Source of the DNA: an uncultured bacterium
GTDB lineage: Bacteria > Bacillota_I > Bacilli_A > RFN20 > CAG-826
Direction of reading: 5' to 3'
DNA: 63,191 nt
Assembly (NCBI GenBank): GCA_949297445.1
Contig: CASFSS010000008.1
Location: 1 to 63,191, forward strand
In this document: positions 24,562-33,754 of the stretch, piece by piece
Numbering within the stretch: the first letter of the stretch is position 1
Layout: each line of letters starts with the position of its first letter
Translations under genes and position numbers: made by a program
The notes under the pieces: model-generated
Database searches by the model: none
Told to the model about the DNA's origin: nothing
What the model saw: the letters and a program-made list of their open reading frames with translations, nothing else

Positions 24562-25962
24562 CTATCCGATACGTATATCTTCAACGACATAATCAAATTT
24601 TTTCATATTTTTTCTTCTAATTACAGTCGATATTGATAAAGGACCAATTCGACCTATATACATTAGTAATATTAAAACGATTTTGCTACCAATTGAATAA
24701 TAAGGGGTAAAACCGGTAGTTAAGCCAACTGTTCCAAAAGCCGACATCGCTTCGAATACATAATCGATGAAGGAGAAGCGAATTGCTCCTTCTTGATATT
24801 CAAAAATCTTATCGCCGGTAGCCGAAATATAATTTACATTGCCTTCAAAAATACAAATTAGGAAGACGCCACACAAAAAGACGCTGATGCCCAATAAAAG
24901 AATCAAAGATGCTCTTTTAATTAAATCATCGCTCATTCGACGACGGAATAAAGTAGGATTCTTGCCCAAAACCAAACCGCGGAAGTAAGCAAATAAAACG
25001 GCTAAAGTTGCTGTTTTAATACCACCGCCAGTTCCACCTGGGCTGGCTCCAATAAACATCAAAATAGTCATGACAAATATTGTCGCATCGCGATAGGTGG
25101 ACAAATCGTACAAAGTAAAGCCAGCTGTTCTTGTCGATGTTGACATAAAGAAGGCGCCAAAAAAACTTGTGTGCGAATCGTTATTTATCTCGCATAAATA
25201 AATTAGTAAAGTGCCTACGACTAATAAAAAAGCCGTGTATGATAAAACAACTTTAGTGTGCGTATTAAATTTATTAAAGCGAAAACCGCGAGAGACAACA
25301 TCGATTATGACAAAAAAACCAATCCCACCTAAAATAATTAAGATGGCTGTTGTAATGTTTAATAAATAATCGTTTTGAAAAGGTATGAGGGATTTATTGC
25401 CAAATAAATCGATTCCGGCGTTATTAAAGGCACTGACCGAATGGAATATCGCGTAGCCAACCGCCTCATCCAACGGATATGAATGAATGTAATAAAAATC
25501 TAAGAACAAAATAATTGCACCGGCTGTCTCAATGGTGAATGTCACAACTAAAACTAAGAAAAATACTTTGCGAAGGCCACGAAAGGATCTTAAATTCCAG
25601 GTTTCTTTTACGAGCGTCTGCTCATTAAAAGAGATTTTTGAAGAGATAACCATGAAAAAGAAAACGGCAAATGTCGTCACACCTAGACCACCAATTTGAA
25701 TTAAAAAACCGGTGACAATTCTACCAAATAAACTATAAGTTGGCCCAATTCCATCCACGACAGATACTAATCCTGTGACACATGTCGATGTAGTCGCAGT
25801 AAATAAAGCATCAATGTATGAGGGAGAATAGCCTTCCTCATAGGCAAACGGCAAGACAAGTAAAATGCTGCCTACAAGAATTACAATTAAAAAGGAGAAC
25901 GAAATAACAAAAAACGGAGTTATTTTGAAATTTTTTAGGCGTTCAATTAATTTCTCTTTCAT
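24562..25962 (-). CDS. ktrB: K+ transporter membrane subunit, TrkH/KtrB family
   Basis: 466 aa with about eight to ten membrane helices and four pore-loop repeats. The selectivity glycines are visible in TSTCVTGLVS, FHSVSAFNNAGIDLFG, STRTAGF and SAFGTVGLTTGF. It is the K+ (Na+-coupled) translocating subunit and works with the downstream KtrA. The first gene of the pair, it lacks a clear ribosome-binding site, and a TAGAAT box lies 15 nt before the ATG. The 155-bp upstream region is AT-rich, and I see no cyclic di-AMP riboswitch there. Confidence 0.92.
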   Translation of the reverse strand: MKEKLIERLKNFKITPFFVISFSFLIVILVGSILLVLPFAYEEGYSPSYIDALFTATTSTCVTGLVSVVDGIGPTYSLFGRIVTGFLIQIGGLGVTTFAVFFFMVISSKISFNEQTLVKETWNLRSFRGLRKVFFLVLVVTFTIETAGAIILFLDFYYIHSYPLDEAVGYAIFHSVSAFNNAGIDLFGNKSLIPFQNDYLLNITTAILIILGGIGFFVIIDVVSRGFRFNKFNTHTKVVLSYTAFLLVVGTLLIYLCEINNDSHTSFFGAFFMSTSTRTAGFTLYDLSTYRDATIFVMTILMFIGASPGGTGGGIKTATLAVLFAYFRGLVLGKNPTLFRRRMSDDLIKRASLILLLGISVFLCGVFLICIFEGNVNYISATGDKIFEYQEGAIRFSFIDYVFEAMSAFGTVGLTTGFTPYYSIGSKIVLILLMYIGRIGPLSISTVIRRKNMKKFDYVVEDIRIG

Positions 25963-26097
25963 AAAATTAACATTAATATTCTAGCTATTTTTAAATAAAA
26001 ATAAATCAAATTCAACAATTAATGCTTAGATATGAGTTCTATATTAACCAATATTTACTTGTCATATTCATTCTTAAAAGCTTAATAATTTTAATAA

Positions 26098-26116
26098 AAA
26101 AATCTAAAAGATTTTT
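26098..26116 (-). terminator. Weak AT-only terminator after the macrodomain gene
   Basis: AAAAATC and GATTTTT form a stem with a 5-nt loop, followed on the minus strand by T-rich sequence immediately after the stop codon. Confidence 0.45.
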
Positions 26117-26117
26117 C

Positions 26118-26636
26118 TTAACAAATAATTGAATGTTCCTTTAAAACTTTTAAATAAATATTATATGATTCTTTGCTATAAACACAAAAAATAATTTCTA
26201 GCGGGTAGCCGGCATTTGCTTTTTGCCATTTTATAACGGCAGAAACGGCGATTTGGCAAGCTGATAAAATTGGATATGAATATGCACCGGTAGAAATTGC
26301 TGGAAACGCTACTGACTTTAAATTGTATGATTTTGCCAAATTTAAAGAATTGGTGTAACAGTTTTTGAGCAAATCGCTTTGATCAATCGTTGAAGAATAT
26401 ATTGGACCGACAGTATGAATGACATGTTTAGATGGCAACAAATATCCCGAAGTGATTTTTGCTTCGCCAACCTTACAGCCGTTTAGCAAACGACATTCAT
26501 CCAAAAGTTTAGGACCAGCTGCTCGATGAATAGCCCCATCAACTCCGCCGCCACCAAGCAAGGAAGTATTTGCCGCATTGACGATAGCATCTACCTTTAA
26601 TGTTACGATATCTGCTTGTACTAATTTAATTGCCAT
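26118..26636 (-). CDS. Macrodomain protein (ADP-ribose/O-acetyl-ADP-ribose hydrolase-like)
   Basis: 172 aa, a single macrodomain. Key loops are VQADIVTLKVDAIVNAANTS, then LLGGGGVDGAIHRAAG, GEAKITSGYLLPSKHVIHTVGP and AFPAISTGAYSYP, which match MacroD/YmdB-type enzymes that remove ADP-ribose from proteins or O-acetyl groups from ADP-ribose. It is cytoplasmic. It sits alone between the K+ transporter operon and the polC operon. A TTGTTA-17-TATAAT promoter ends 6 nt before the ATG with no Shine-Dalgarno site, indicating a leaderless mRNA. Confidence 0.93.
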   Translation of the reverse strand: MAIKLVQADIVTLKVDAIVNAANTSLLGGGGVDGAIHRAAGPKLLDECRLLNGCKVGEAKITSGYLLPSKHVIHTVGPIYSSTIDQSDLLKNCYTNSLNLAKSYNLKSVAFPAISTGAYSYPILSACQIAVSAVIKWQKANAGYPLEIIFCVYSKESYNIYLKVLKEHSIIC

Positions 26637-26642
26637 AAATTA

Positions 26643-26671
26643 ATTATATTAAAAACATAACAATTTAACAA
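26643..26671 (-). promoter_or_regulatory. Macrodomain gene promoter, leaderless type
   Basis: Minus strand: TTGTTA (26666-26671), 17-nt spacer, TATAAT (26643-26648), 6 nt, then the ATG. Its -35 box lies beside the T-run of the polC operon terminator. Confidence 0.62.
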
Positions 26672-26674
26672 AAA

Positions 26675-26702
26675 AACCGATTTTGTTTAAACAATATCGG
26701 TT
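26675..26702 (-). terminator. Terminator of the rpsB-polC-tRNA-Pro operon
   Basis: AACCGAT and ATCGGTT close a long stem (inner TTGTTT/AAACAA pairs with one mismatch), followed on the minus strand by seven T. It lies 12 nt after the tRNA-Pro CCA end. Confidence 0.8.
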
Positions 26703-26714
26703 ATAAATTTCAAA

Positions 26715-26791
26715 TGGTCGAAGCAGAGAGATTCGAACTCTCGACCTCTTGGTCCCGAACCAAGCGCACTACCAAGCTGTGCTATGCCTCG
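26715..26791 (-). tRNA. tRNA-Pro (CGG anticodon)
   Basis: 77 nt with encoded CCA. The acceptor begins CGAGGCA and ends TGCTTCG, the C1 start and A73 being typical of tRNA-Pro. The anticodon stem CTTGG/CCAAG encloses TTCGGGA, so the anticodon is CGG with G37. It starts 2 nt after the polC stop codon and is very likely cut from the polC transcript. Confidence 0.93.
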
Positions 26792-26793
26792 AA

Positions 26794-29700
26794 TTATTCA
26801 AAGGAAAAATCAAACAAAGATATTTGATCGGTCTCGCTCAAACCATCGAGCGCACCTAATTGTAACAAATCTTTGACATTTGTGGAATTAAGTTTTGTTC
26901 TACTTAATAAATTTTCTTGGCTGGTAAATTCGCCAGCTTTACGCGCTTCAATGACACTATCAGCCGCACTCTCACCCAAACCATCGATGACGATAAATGG
27001 CATAATTAAAGCTTTGTTTTCATGGTCAACGACAAAATTTGATGCCTCGGAGCGATAAATATCGATGTTTTTAAAAATATAACCTCGTTCAGTCATTTCG
27101 ATAGCCATCGTCAACGTCTTCATAATTTCTTGCTCTTTCGGTGACAGTTTATCGAAATGACTTTGTTTTTTACGACGCAACTCATCATAACGCTCAGTAA
27201 TGCTATCGACTCCACCTAGCATCGCTTTCGCATCGTATTGTTTGCAGCGCACAGAAAACCATACAGCATAAAATTCGAGCGGATGATACACCTTAAAATA
27301 GCCAACTCGAACAGCCTGGGTCACATAAGCTACCGCGTGAGCTTTCGGGAACATGTAGGCAATCTTATTACAAGAATCGATGTACCATTGAGGAACGTTG
27401 TTGGCGAACATGATTCGTTCAAACTCTTCGTTGACGCCGCGACCTTTACGAACATCTTCCATGATTGAGAAGGCAATCTTATTATTGATACCGCGTTCAA
27501 TGAGATAAGTCATAATATCGTCACGACAACCAATAACTTGGTTGAGGGTACAACGCTTAGATTTGATTAAATTTTCGGCGTTATTGTTCCATACATCAGT
27601 GCCGTGACTCAAGGCGGAAATAATGACCAAATCGGAAAAAGATGATGGCTGTGAATCAATCAATATGCCCTGAACAAAGTCGGTACCAAATTCTGGAATG
27701 CCCATTGCCCCCGTTTCAACTTTTAAATAATTGCCTCGTCTTTCAAGGGCTTTGTCGCTAGAAAAAATCGATAATACCTTGCGGTCATTCATCGGTATTT
27801 TAGTTACATCAATGTGGGTCAATTCAGACATTAGTTTAAGCGCTAATGGGTCAACGTGGCCAAGTAAGTCCAACTTTAATAAGGAATCGTGCAAAGCGCG
27901 ATATTCAAAGTGGGTCGTTAACCAGGTATTCTCTTTATCGTTGGCGGGATATTGAATAGGTGTAAAATCGTATACTTTTTCGCCGCGAGGAATAACCATA
28001 ATGCCACCAGGATGCTGCCCGGTTGTTCTTTTGACACCAGTTGCTTTATAGGCCAAATAAGAAATATTGACGCGAGGTATTGAATTAGGATCGATGAAAT
28101 GGCGTTCGTAATAGCCACGAACATAACCAAAGGCAGTTTTATCCTTCACTGTTTCGATTGTACCGGCACGGAAAACATTGTTTTCACCTAATAACACTTT
28201 CGTGTAATCGTGCGCTCTAGATTGATAGTCGCTTGGGAAGTTCAAGTCAATATCAGGTATCTTGTCGGCATTAAATCCTAAGAAAGTTTCAAAGGGAATA
28301 TTTTGACCATCACTAATCATTTTGTGGCCACATTTCGGACAAAGTTTTTCCGGCAAATCAAAGCCGGAACGATATTCTTTATTGGTCGAAAATTCGAAAT
28401 GTAAACAATTTGGACATCGATAATGAGGAGCTAAAGGATTTACCTCAGTTATTCCATACATCGAAGCGACAAGCGAAGAGCCAACCGATCCTCGCGAACC
28501 GACCATATAACCATCGGCATTAGCCTTTTCGATAATTTTTCTAGCTATGTAATAAGTGACAGAATAACCGTTATCGATAATGCCTCTCAGCTCCCTATTC
28601 AATCGATTGACGATATATTCGGGAAGTGGGTCACCATATAATTTTTTCGCATTGGCAAAAGTTTCATCTGTTAAAATCTCGGCACTATTGGTAAACGATG
28701 GAATGTGCAAGTCTTTTTTAATCGGCTCAAAAGTTTCAATTTGATCAGCGATTAAATTGCTGTTCTTAACAACAATTTCATAACATTTTTCCTTTGACAA
28801 AAACGGAAACTGGCCAAGCATCTCTTCGGTAGAACGATAATGCTGATTAGGAGCGTCAACAATTTTAATGTTAGGCTTCGAATACGGATTATTGTTCAAA
28901 GGATGAGGGACATTGCCGACGGCCATCGCCGAAATATAAATGTCGCGGACTATTTTATCTTCTGGATTCACATAATGGCAATCGCCAGTCGCCACAATTG
29001 GTAGACCTAACTCATCGGCCGCTTCAATAATATCTAATAAAATAGTTTTTAGTTGTTCCAAACTATCTACGCTACCAGTATCAATCAAATATGAATAATT
29101 TTCTATAGGCTGAATTTCGATGAAATCGTAGAACTTCATCACCGCTAATAAAACATCTTTGGTGCGCGTTTTAGCAGTATCAAAAACTTCCCCATTAAAA
29201 CAGGCAGAACCAATTAAAAAGTGCTGACGTTTCTCGCTTAATAGTCGTTTTGGCACCTTTGGTACTTCCGCCAAAAAAGTGGTGTGCGACAAGGAAATTA
29301 ATTCATATAAATCAGGAAGGCCAGCCTGGTTTTTTAATAGTACGGTACAATGCGAAGAACGCATGTGTTTAAGCATGGCTTCTGAGGTTTTTAATTTAGA
29401 TAATTCATCGTGACGATAATGAATATTTTTATCAATAATTTGTGGCAGCATATTTTGCCAAACATCGCTTAAAACGCGCGCGTCAAAATCCGCCCTATGT
29501 GCCTCGTCTTCATTGTATGTAGTCACCTGTAAATTTTTAGCTAGCGCACCTAAACGATGACTTTTAGCGTACGGAAACATGTATTGAGAAAGGGACAAAG
29601 TATCTATCAAGGGGTTTTTAATGGTCGGTCTATTTAGCTGTGTTAAGGCAGCATTTAAAAATCCAATATCGAAATTAATGTTATGCGAAACGATAATGGC

Positions 29701-31239
29701 ATCGCCAATAAATTCTAAAATATCATCAATAATTTCGCTAATTTTAGGGGCTTTTTGCACCATATTTTGCGTAATCTTGGTTATTTTTTGAATTTTTTCA
29801 GGAATAGGAATCTCGGGATTTATAAACCAATCTACAGTTCTAACAACATTACCTTTTTCGACTCGAACAGCACCAAATTCAATGATGCGATCATGGCGAG
29901 CGCTCAATCCAGTCGTTTCTAAGTCAAAGATAACATAATTGGCTTTCATGAGTTCAACCGGCGAGGGATTTAAGCCAAACGGCAACTCATCATTGACCAT
30001 GTATAATTCCGCACCATAAATCATTTTAAGGCCGTAATCTTTGGCGGCTTTTTGGGCCATAGGAAAAGCTTGCACAACACCATGGTCGGTAACAGCAATT
30101 GCTTTATGACCCATACTTTTTGCTACTTTGCAATACTCATCAATATCTGAAACGCCATCCATCGTCGACATCTTGGTGTGCAAATGAAGTTCAACCCGTT
30201 TTTCTTTTTCTTTATCAACGCGCGTAGAAGAGGGAGGGAGTATATCTAGATAGTGGACCATGATAAAGTTCTCATTGTTAAAGTTATCAACACTTACAGC
30301 TCCACGCACGCGAATATTCATTCCGTCTTGCAAATCTTTAATAAATTGGCCTGGAAGAATTTTACCGCTCTCAATTAGTTTTAAAGTAATGGCGCTTGTA
30401 CCACTGCCCACCGCTCCTCGTCTAGTGACTTTGCCATTTTTACTTAAACGTGCATCTTCTAATGAAAACAATTCACCATTTATATCGACATTGCCACTCT
30501 CGGCATTTAACTTACTTAAATCGTCGAAATGAACATAGTCTCCTTTTTGCCACACTTTCTTTGCTTTTCTTTCTTCGAGCATCCGCTTATAGTTGGCTTT
30601 CATTTCTTTTAAATAATTTTGTTCAAATTCTGCCAATTCATCTTTCTTTTCTTCTTCGATTTCGCGTTGGTCATTAAAATAAGTTTTTTCGCTATCGTTT
30701 ACCTCTAGCATGGCGTTTTGTTCAATAATTTTAGTCGCCTTTTCTTCTAACTTTTTTAATTGCTTTTCACTTACTTTTTTTGTCTCTTCAACCTCTTGGT
30801 ATTTGACACTTGTTTCAAGCGAAAAAGGATAATTCAAAAAATCGAGAAACTCTTTAAATTCTTGGACAATCACTTGACCTTGTTCAAGCTTCTCATCGCT
30901 AGAAAAAATAAAAGTAATTATGTCGTTAATTCCGTCTAGATAAAAATCTTTTTGAAAACGATTATGGGCTTGATGCCAATCATCAAATAACTTTATAGCA
31001 TCATAGACATTAGGAGAATTGACATAAGAAAAGCGCAATGTATAAGGATAACCAATTGTATTTAAACCATTTTGAAACTCTTCTAAATACTGGAAATCCC
31101 ACGGAGTTGTTTTAACAATTTGCATATCCACTTGATTGCGGTCAAAAATGTTTCGAGAAACAGAATCAAAATCTATATCAAAATGCTCGATATCGTTAAT
31201 ACCGATTGAGTTTAAGAATCGACGCATTTTTTCTTTCAT
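26794..31239 (-). CDS. polC: DNA polymerase III subunit alpha, PolC type
   Basis: 1481 aa, the normal PolC size. Domain order: N-terminal region, OB fold, PHP domain (VELHLHTKMSTMDGVSDI), inserted DnaQ-like 3'-5' exonuclease (VIFDLETTGL near 437, SHNINFDIGFL, HRADFDARVL), zinc module (CPNC...CPKC) and polymerase core with GSRGSVGSSLVASM (about 916) and PDIDLNFPSD (about 997). It is the main replicative polymerase with built-in proofreading, characteristic of Firmicutes. It starts in the stop codon of rseP (TAATG) and is the last protein gene of a 12-kb operon, followed directly by tRNA-Pro. The proS gene found between these two genes in Bacillus is absent. Confidence 0.98.
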   Translation of the reverse strand: MKEKMRRFLNSIGINDIEHFDIDFDSVSRNIFDRNQVDMQIVKTTPWDFQYLEEFQNGLNTIGYPYTLRFSYVNSPNVYDAIKLFDDWHQAHNRFQKDFYLDGINDIITFIFSSDEKLEQGQVIVQEFKEFLDFLNYPFSLETSVKYQEVEETKKVSEKQLKKLEEKATKIIEQNAMLEVNDSEKTYFNDQREIEEEKKDELAEFEQNYLKEMKANYKRMLEERKAKKVWQKGDYVHFDDLSKLNAESGNVDINGELFSLEDARLSKNGKVTRRGAVGSGTSAITLKLIESGKILPGQFIKDLQDGMNIRVRGAVSVDNFNNENFIMVHYLDILPPSSTRVDKEKEKRVELHLHTKMSTMDGVSDIDEYCKVAKSMGHKAIAVTDHGVVQAFPMAQKAAKDYGLKMIYGAELYMVNDELPFGLNPSPVELMKANYVIFDLETTGLSARHDRIIEFGAVRVEKGNVVRTVDWFINPEIPIPEKIQKITKITQNMVQKAPKISEIIDDILEFIGDAIIVSHNINFDIGFLNAALTQLNRPTIKNPLIDTLSLSQYMFPYAKSHRLGALAKNLQVTTYNEDEAHRADFDARVLSDVWQNMLPQIIDKNIHYRHDELSKLKTSEAMLKHMRSSHCTVLLKNQAGLPDLYELISLSHTTFLAEVPKVPKRLLSEKRQHFLIGSACFNGEVFDTAKTRTKDVLLAVMKFYDFIEIQPIENYSYLIDTGSVDSLEQLKTILLDIIEAADELGLPIVATGDCHYVNPEDKIVRDIYISAMAVGNVPHPLNNNPYSKPNIKIVDAPNQHYRSTEEMLGQFPFLSKEKCYEIVVKNSNLIADQIETFEPIKKDLHIPSFTNSAEILTDETFANAKKLYGDPLPEYIVNRLNRELRGIIDNGYSVTYYIARKIIEKANADGYMVGSRGSVGSSLVASMYGITEVNPLAPHYRCPNCLHFEFSTNKEYRSGFDLPEKLCPKCGHKMISDGQNIPFETFLGFNADKIPDIDLNFPSDYQSRAHDYTKVLLGENNVFRAGTIETVKDKTAFGYVRGYYERHFIDPNSIPRVNISYLAYKATGVKRTTGQHPGGIMVIPRGEKVYDFTPIQYPANDKENTWLTTHFEYRALHDSLLKLDLLGHVDPLALKLMSELTHIDVTKIPMNDRKVLSIFSSDKALERRGNYLKVETGAMGIPEFGTDFVQGILIDSQPSSFSDLVIISALSHGTDVWNNNAENLIKSKRCTLNQVIGCRDDIMTYLIERGINNKIAFSIMEDVRKGRGVNEEFERIMFANNVPQWYIDSCNKIAYMFPKAHAVAYVTQAVRVGYFKVYHPLEFYAVWFSVRCKQYDAKAMLGGVDSITERYDELRRKKQSHFDKLSPKEQEIMKTLTMAIEMTERGYIFKNIDIYRSEASNFVVDHENKALIMPFIVIDGLGESAADSVIEARKAGEFTSQENLLSRTKLNSTNVKDLLQLGALDGLSETDQISLFDFSFE

Positions 31240-32618
31240 TACATGATACCTATTAATCGCAATATATCTATGATTAATATTATAATCATAAATCCAAATA
31301 AAATGATTAAACCAATTGCTGAAACAATATTTTTTACTTTATTTGGAATCTTTTTTCTTGTCGCACCTTCAATGGCGGTAACCAAAAGCGACCAACCGTC
31401 CAATCCGGGGAAAGGAAGCAAGTTAAAAATTGCAAGGTTGATAGAAATGACTGCCCAAAAATAAAAATATGTCGCAAACGTATAAGAAGAATAGATGGTA
31501 GCGCTTTGCGTCATTATGCCAATAATGCCTGACACTTCACTTTGACCGGTAAATAGCATGCCAATTCCTTTAAAAATAGCGCTGGCGGCCGAACCATAAT
31601 CGATAAAAGTATTTTCTAGCCTTGTGGCAAAAGGCAACCATTCATTGCGGTTTTGGAAGCTCATACCGACATCTTGCCAATAAAAGTTGGTCGTATCATC
31701 GCTTCTTGCAACCATTTCAAATGTCGCGTTGACTTTCTCACTATCATAAATAATATCTCCTTCAGTCGTTGAGGAAGGAACATAAAAACTCAAAGTTGTC
31801 GAGTAACTAGCGTTTAAACTCGGATGCAAATATTCTTTTGAAAAATCGGGATAATATGGAAGCGAGTAGCCATTTGCAATCCAATTTTTAAAGGCTTCTT
31901 CGTTTGGGGTTTCACTCGCTTGAAATAAATAAACAGATTGAGAAAACACTGGTTCGCTACGATTGCCGGTAGGAATATACATTAAAACATAGTTCGCATC
32001 GTTATAAACAACATTGTCGTCGATTATATAACCATATTGATTATTTATGTCGGAATTAGATGTGCCACTAACTGGAATGGCACTGAAATTACTAATGCCA
32101 TCAACAGTTATTTCACTGCCATAAATATAAAGATGATAATCGCTTCTAATTCCCGCTTCATAAGCAACACTATTTTCAACTACCGTTACATTGCTGGTTA
32201 AATAGACAGTTGGAAAACATACATCGCTTACAAAAATAAAGACATAGCCTAAAGAAAAATTAAGAATAATGCCAGCCGCTAAAATAATGGCTTTTTTCCA
32301 CTTTTTAATGCCCTCTAATGATCTTTCTTCCGGGACATTCACGCCATCCTCTAATTCAATTTCTTCCCCGTACATTGAAACGTATCCGCCGAGCGGAATA
32401 GCACGAATGGAAAAATATGTTTCGCCACCTTTGCGGCGTTTCTTTAATAGTTTAGGGCCAAAACCAATCGAGAATTCTTGACAATAAACATTGAATAACT
32501 TAGCCATGGAAAAATGGCCCAATTCGTGAATGGTGATTAGCACCGCTAAAGCGATGATAAACATTAAAATTGAGACGACCCAATCTATTGCGCTTATTGA
32601 TGATAGTATGTTGAGCAT
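31239..32618 (-). CDS. rseP: Site-2 membrane metalloprotease RseP (RIP family)
   Basis: 459 aa. The zinc-binding HExxH is in ITIHELGHFSMAKL near the first membrane helix, and the second active-site motif is NLLPFPGLDGW near the C terminus (NxxPxPxLDG). A PDZ-type domain and an enlarged extracytoplasmic insert lie between them, with four membrane helices in all. It cuts anti-sigma factors and leftover signal peptides within the membrane. The ECF anti-sigma factor at 21.8-22.8 kb is a possible substrate (inference). Its start overlaps dxr by 25 nt. Confidence 0.93.
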   Translation of the reverse strand: MLNILSSISAIDWVVSILMFIIALAVLITIHELGHFSMAKLFNVYCQEFSIGFGPKLLKKRRKGGETYFSIRAIPLGGYVSMYGEEIELEDGVNVPEERSLEGIKKWKKAIILAAGIILNFSLGYVFIFVSDVCFPTVYLTSNVTVVENSVAYEAGIRSDYHLYIYGSEITVDGISNFSAIPVSGTSNSDINNQYGYIIDDNVVYNDANYVLMYIPTGNRSEPVFSQSVYLFQASETPNEEAFKNWIANGYSLPYYPDFSKEYLHPSLNASYSTTLSFYVPSSTTEGDIIYDSEKVNATFEMVARSDDTTNFYWQDVGMSFQNRNEWLPFATRLENTFIDYGSAASAIFKGIGMLFTGQSEVSGIIGIMTQSATIYSSYTFATYFYFWAVISINLAIFNLLPFPGLDGWSLLVTAIEGATRKKIPNKVKNIVSAIGLIILFGFMIIILIIDILRLIGIM

Positions 32619-33754
32619 ATTATTTCCGTGACCTCTTTAGATTTTTTATCAATTAATTTAATTTCGTTTAAAGTAGGAAACATCAACGATGAATGGCGAG
32701 AAACAATTTTCTTAATTACATCGACAATATCTAAAAATCCTATTTTACCAGCTAAAAAAGCGTTGACCGCCACTTCATCCGCCGCATTTAAAACAACTAA
32801 TTTGGTGCCGCCTTCCACTAAGGTTGAACGCGCAAACTCAAACAATGGATATCGTTTTAAATCAACGCTAAAAAAGTGACAATCTTTTAATTCGCTTAAG
32901 GAATTCACGTGCAGTACATCAAATTTATTTTTGCCTTCAAACAAAGCATACTCGATACAAGTACGCATATCAGGATGACCATAATCTAGCAAATAGGAAC
33001 CATCGTTTAGTTGAACCATAGAATGAACTAAACTTTCTTTATGCATTAAAACATCAATTTGTTCTAAGGGAAAATTAAACAAATAGAAAGCCTCAATAAC
33101 TTCAAAACCTTTATTCATCATCGTGGCACAATCAATCGTAATTTTATCACCCATATGCCAGTTTGGATGTTTTAAGGCATCGCTAGCTTTCGCCTTAGCT
33201 AATTTATCGATTGGCCAATCGCGAAGGGCCCCACCGCTAGCCGTTAATATAATACGTTTTACATCGAAGCGAGAACACTTTGATAGGCATTTTGCTACGG
33301 CAACATGTTCGCTATCAATTGGATATAGTTTTCCTTTGTGCTTATTCAAAAGAGCATTGATTAATGTTCCACCAGTCACTAATGCTTCTTTATTCGCTAA
33401 ACATAAGATTTTATTTTTCTTTAGCACTTGGATGGATGGTTCTAACCCGACAAAGCCTACCAAGGCATTGACGCAAATGTCAAAGCGACAATTTCGAATA
33501 AGTTTTTTTAGACCGCTCTCACCAGTATAAAATGTTACCTTCCGATAGAGATAACGATAATGTTTTGTCATCGCTCCCTCTCTTAAATAAATATATTTAA
33601 CACTAGGAAATTCTTTTAATACATCTTCAATCAGCTCATGATGGTAGCCAACAGAAAAACCTACCAGCAAGAAATCTTTATTATATTTTTTTAATACATC
33701 GATTGTTTGTTGGCCAATATTTCCACTTAATCCTAATAGCAAGACCTTTTTCAT
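32594..33754 (-). CDS. dxr: 1-deoxy-D-xylulose 5-phosphate reductoisomerase
   Basis: 386 aa, standard length. It shows the NADPH motif LLGLSGNIGQQTIDVL, NKEALVTGG, IDSEHVAVAKCL, TASGGALRDWP (flexible loop) and YGHPDMRTCIEYALFEG. It converts deoxyxylulose phosphate to methylerythritol phosphate, the committed step of the non-mevalonate isoprenoid pathway, feeding undecaprenyl phosphate made by UppS in the same operon. It overlaps cdsA by 4 nt (ATGA). Confidence 0.96.
   Translation of the reverse strand: MKKVLLLGLSGNIGQQTIDVLKKYNKDFLLVGFSVGYHHELIEDVLKEFPSVKYIYLREGAMTKHYRYLYRKVTFYTGESGLKKLIRNCRFDICVNALVGFVGLEPSIQVLKKNKILCLANKEALVTGGTLINALLNKHKGKLYPIDSEHVAVAKCLSKCSRFDVKRIILTASGGALRDWPIDKLAKAKASDALKHPNWHMGDKITIDCATMMNKGFEVIEAFYLFNFPLEQIDVLMHKESLVHSMVQLNDGSYLLDYGHPDMRTCIEYALFEGKNKFDVLHVNSLSELKDCHFFSVDLKRYPLFEFARSTLVEGGTKLVVLNAADEVAVNAFLAGKIGFLDIVDVIKKIVSRHSSLMFPTLNEIKLIDKKSKEVTEIICSTYYHQ

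Noticed and set aside
25963-26117. Possible cyclic di-AMP (ydaO-type) riboswitch upstream of the K+ transporter operon
   Set aside because: The 155-bp region is almost pure A/T with no G-rich conserved core or multi-stem structure.
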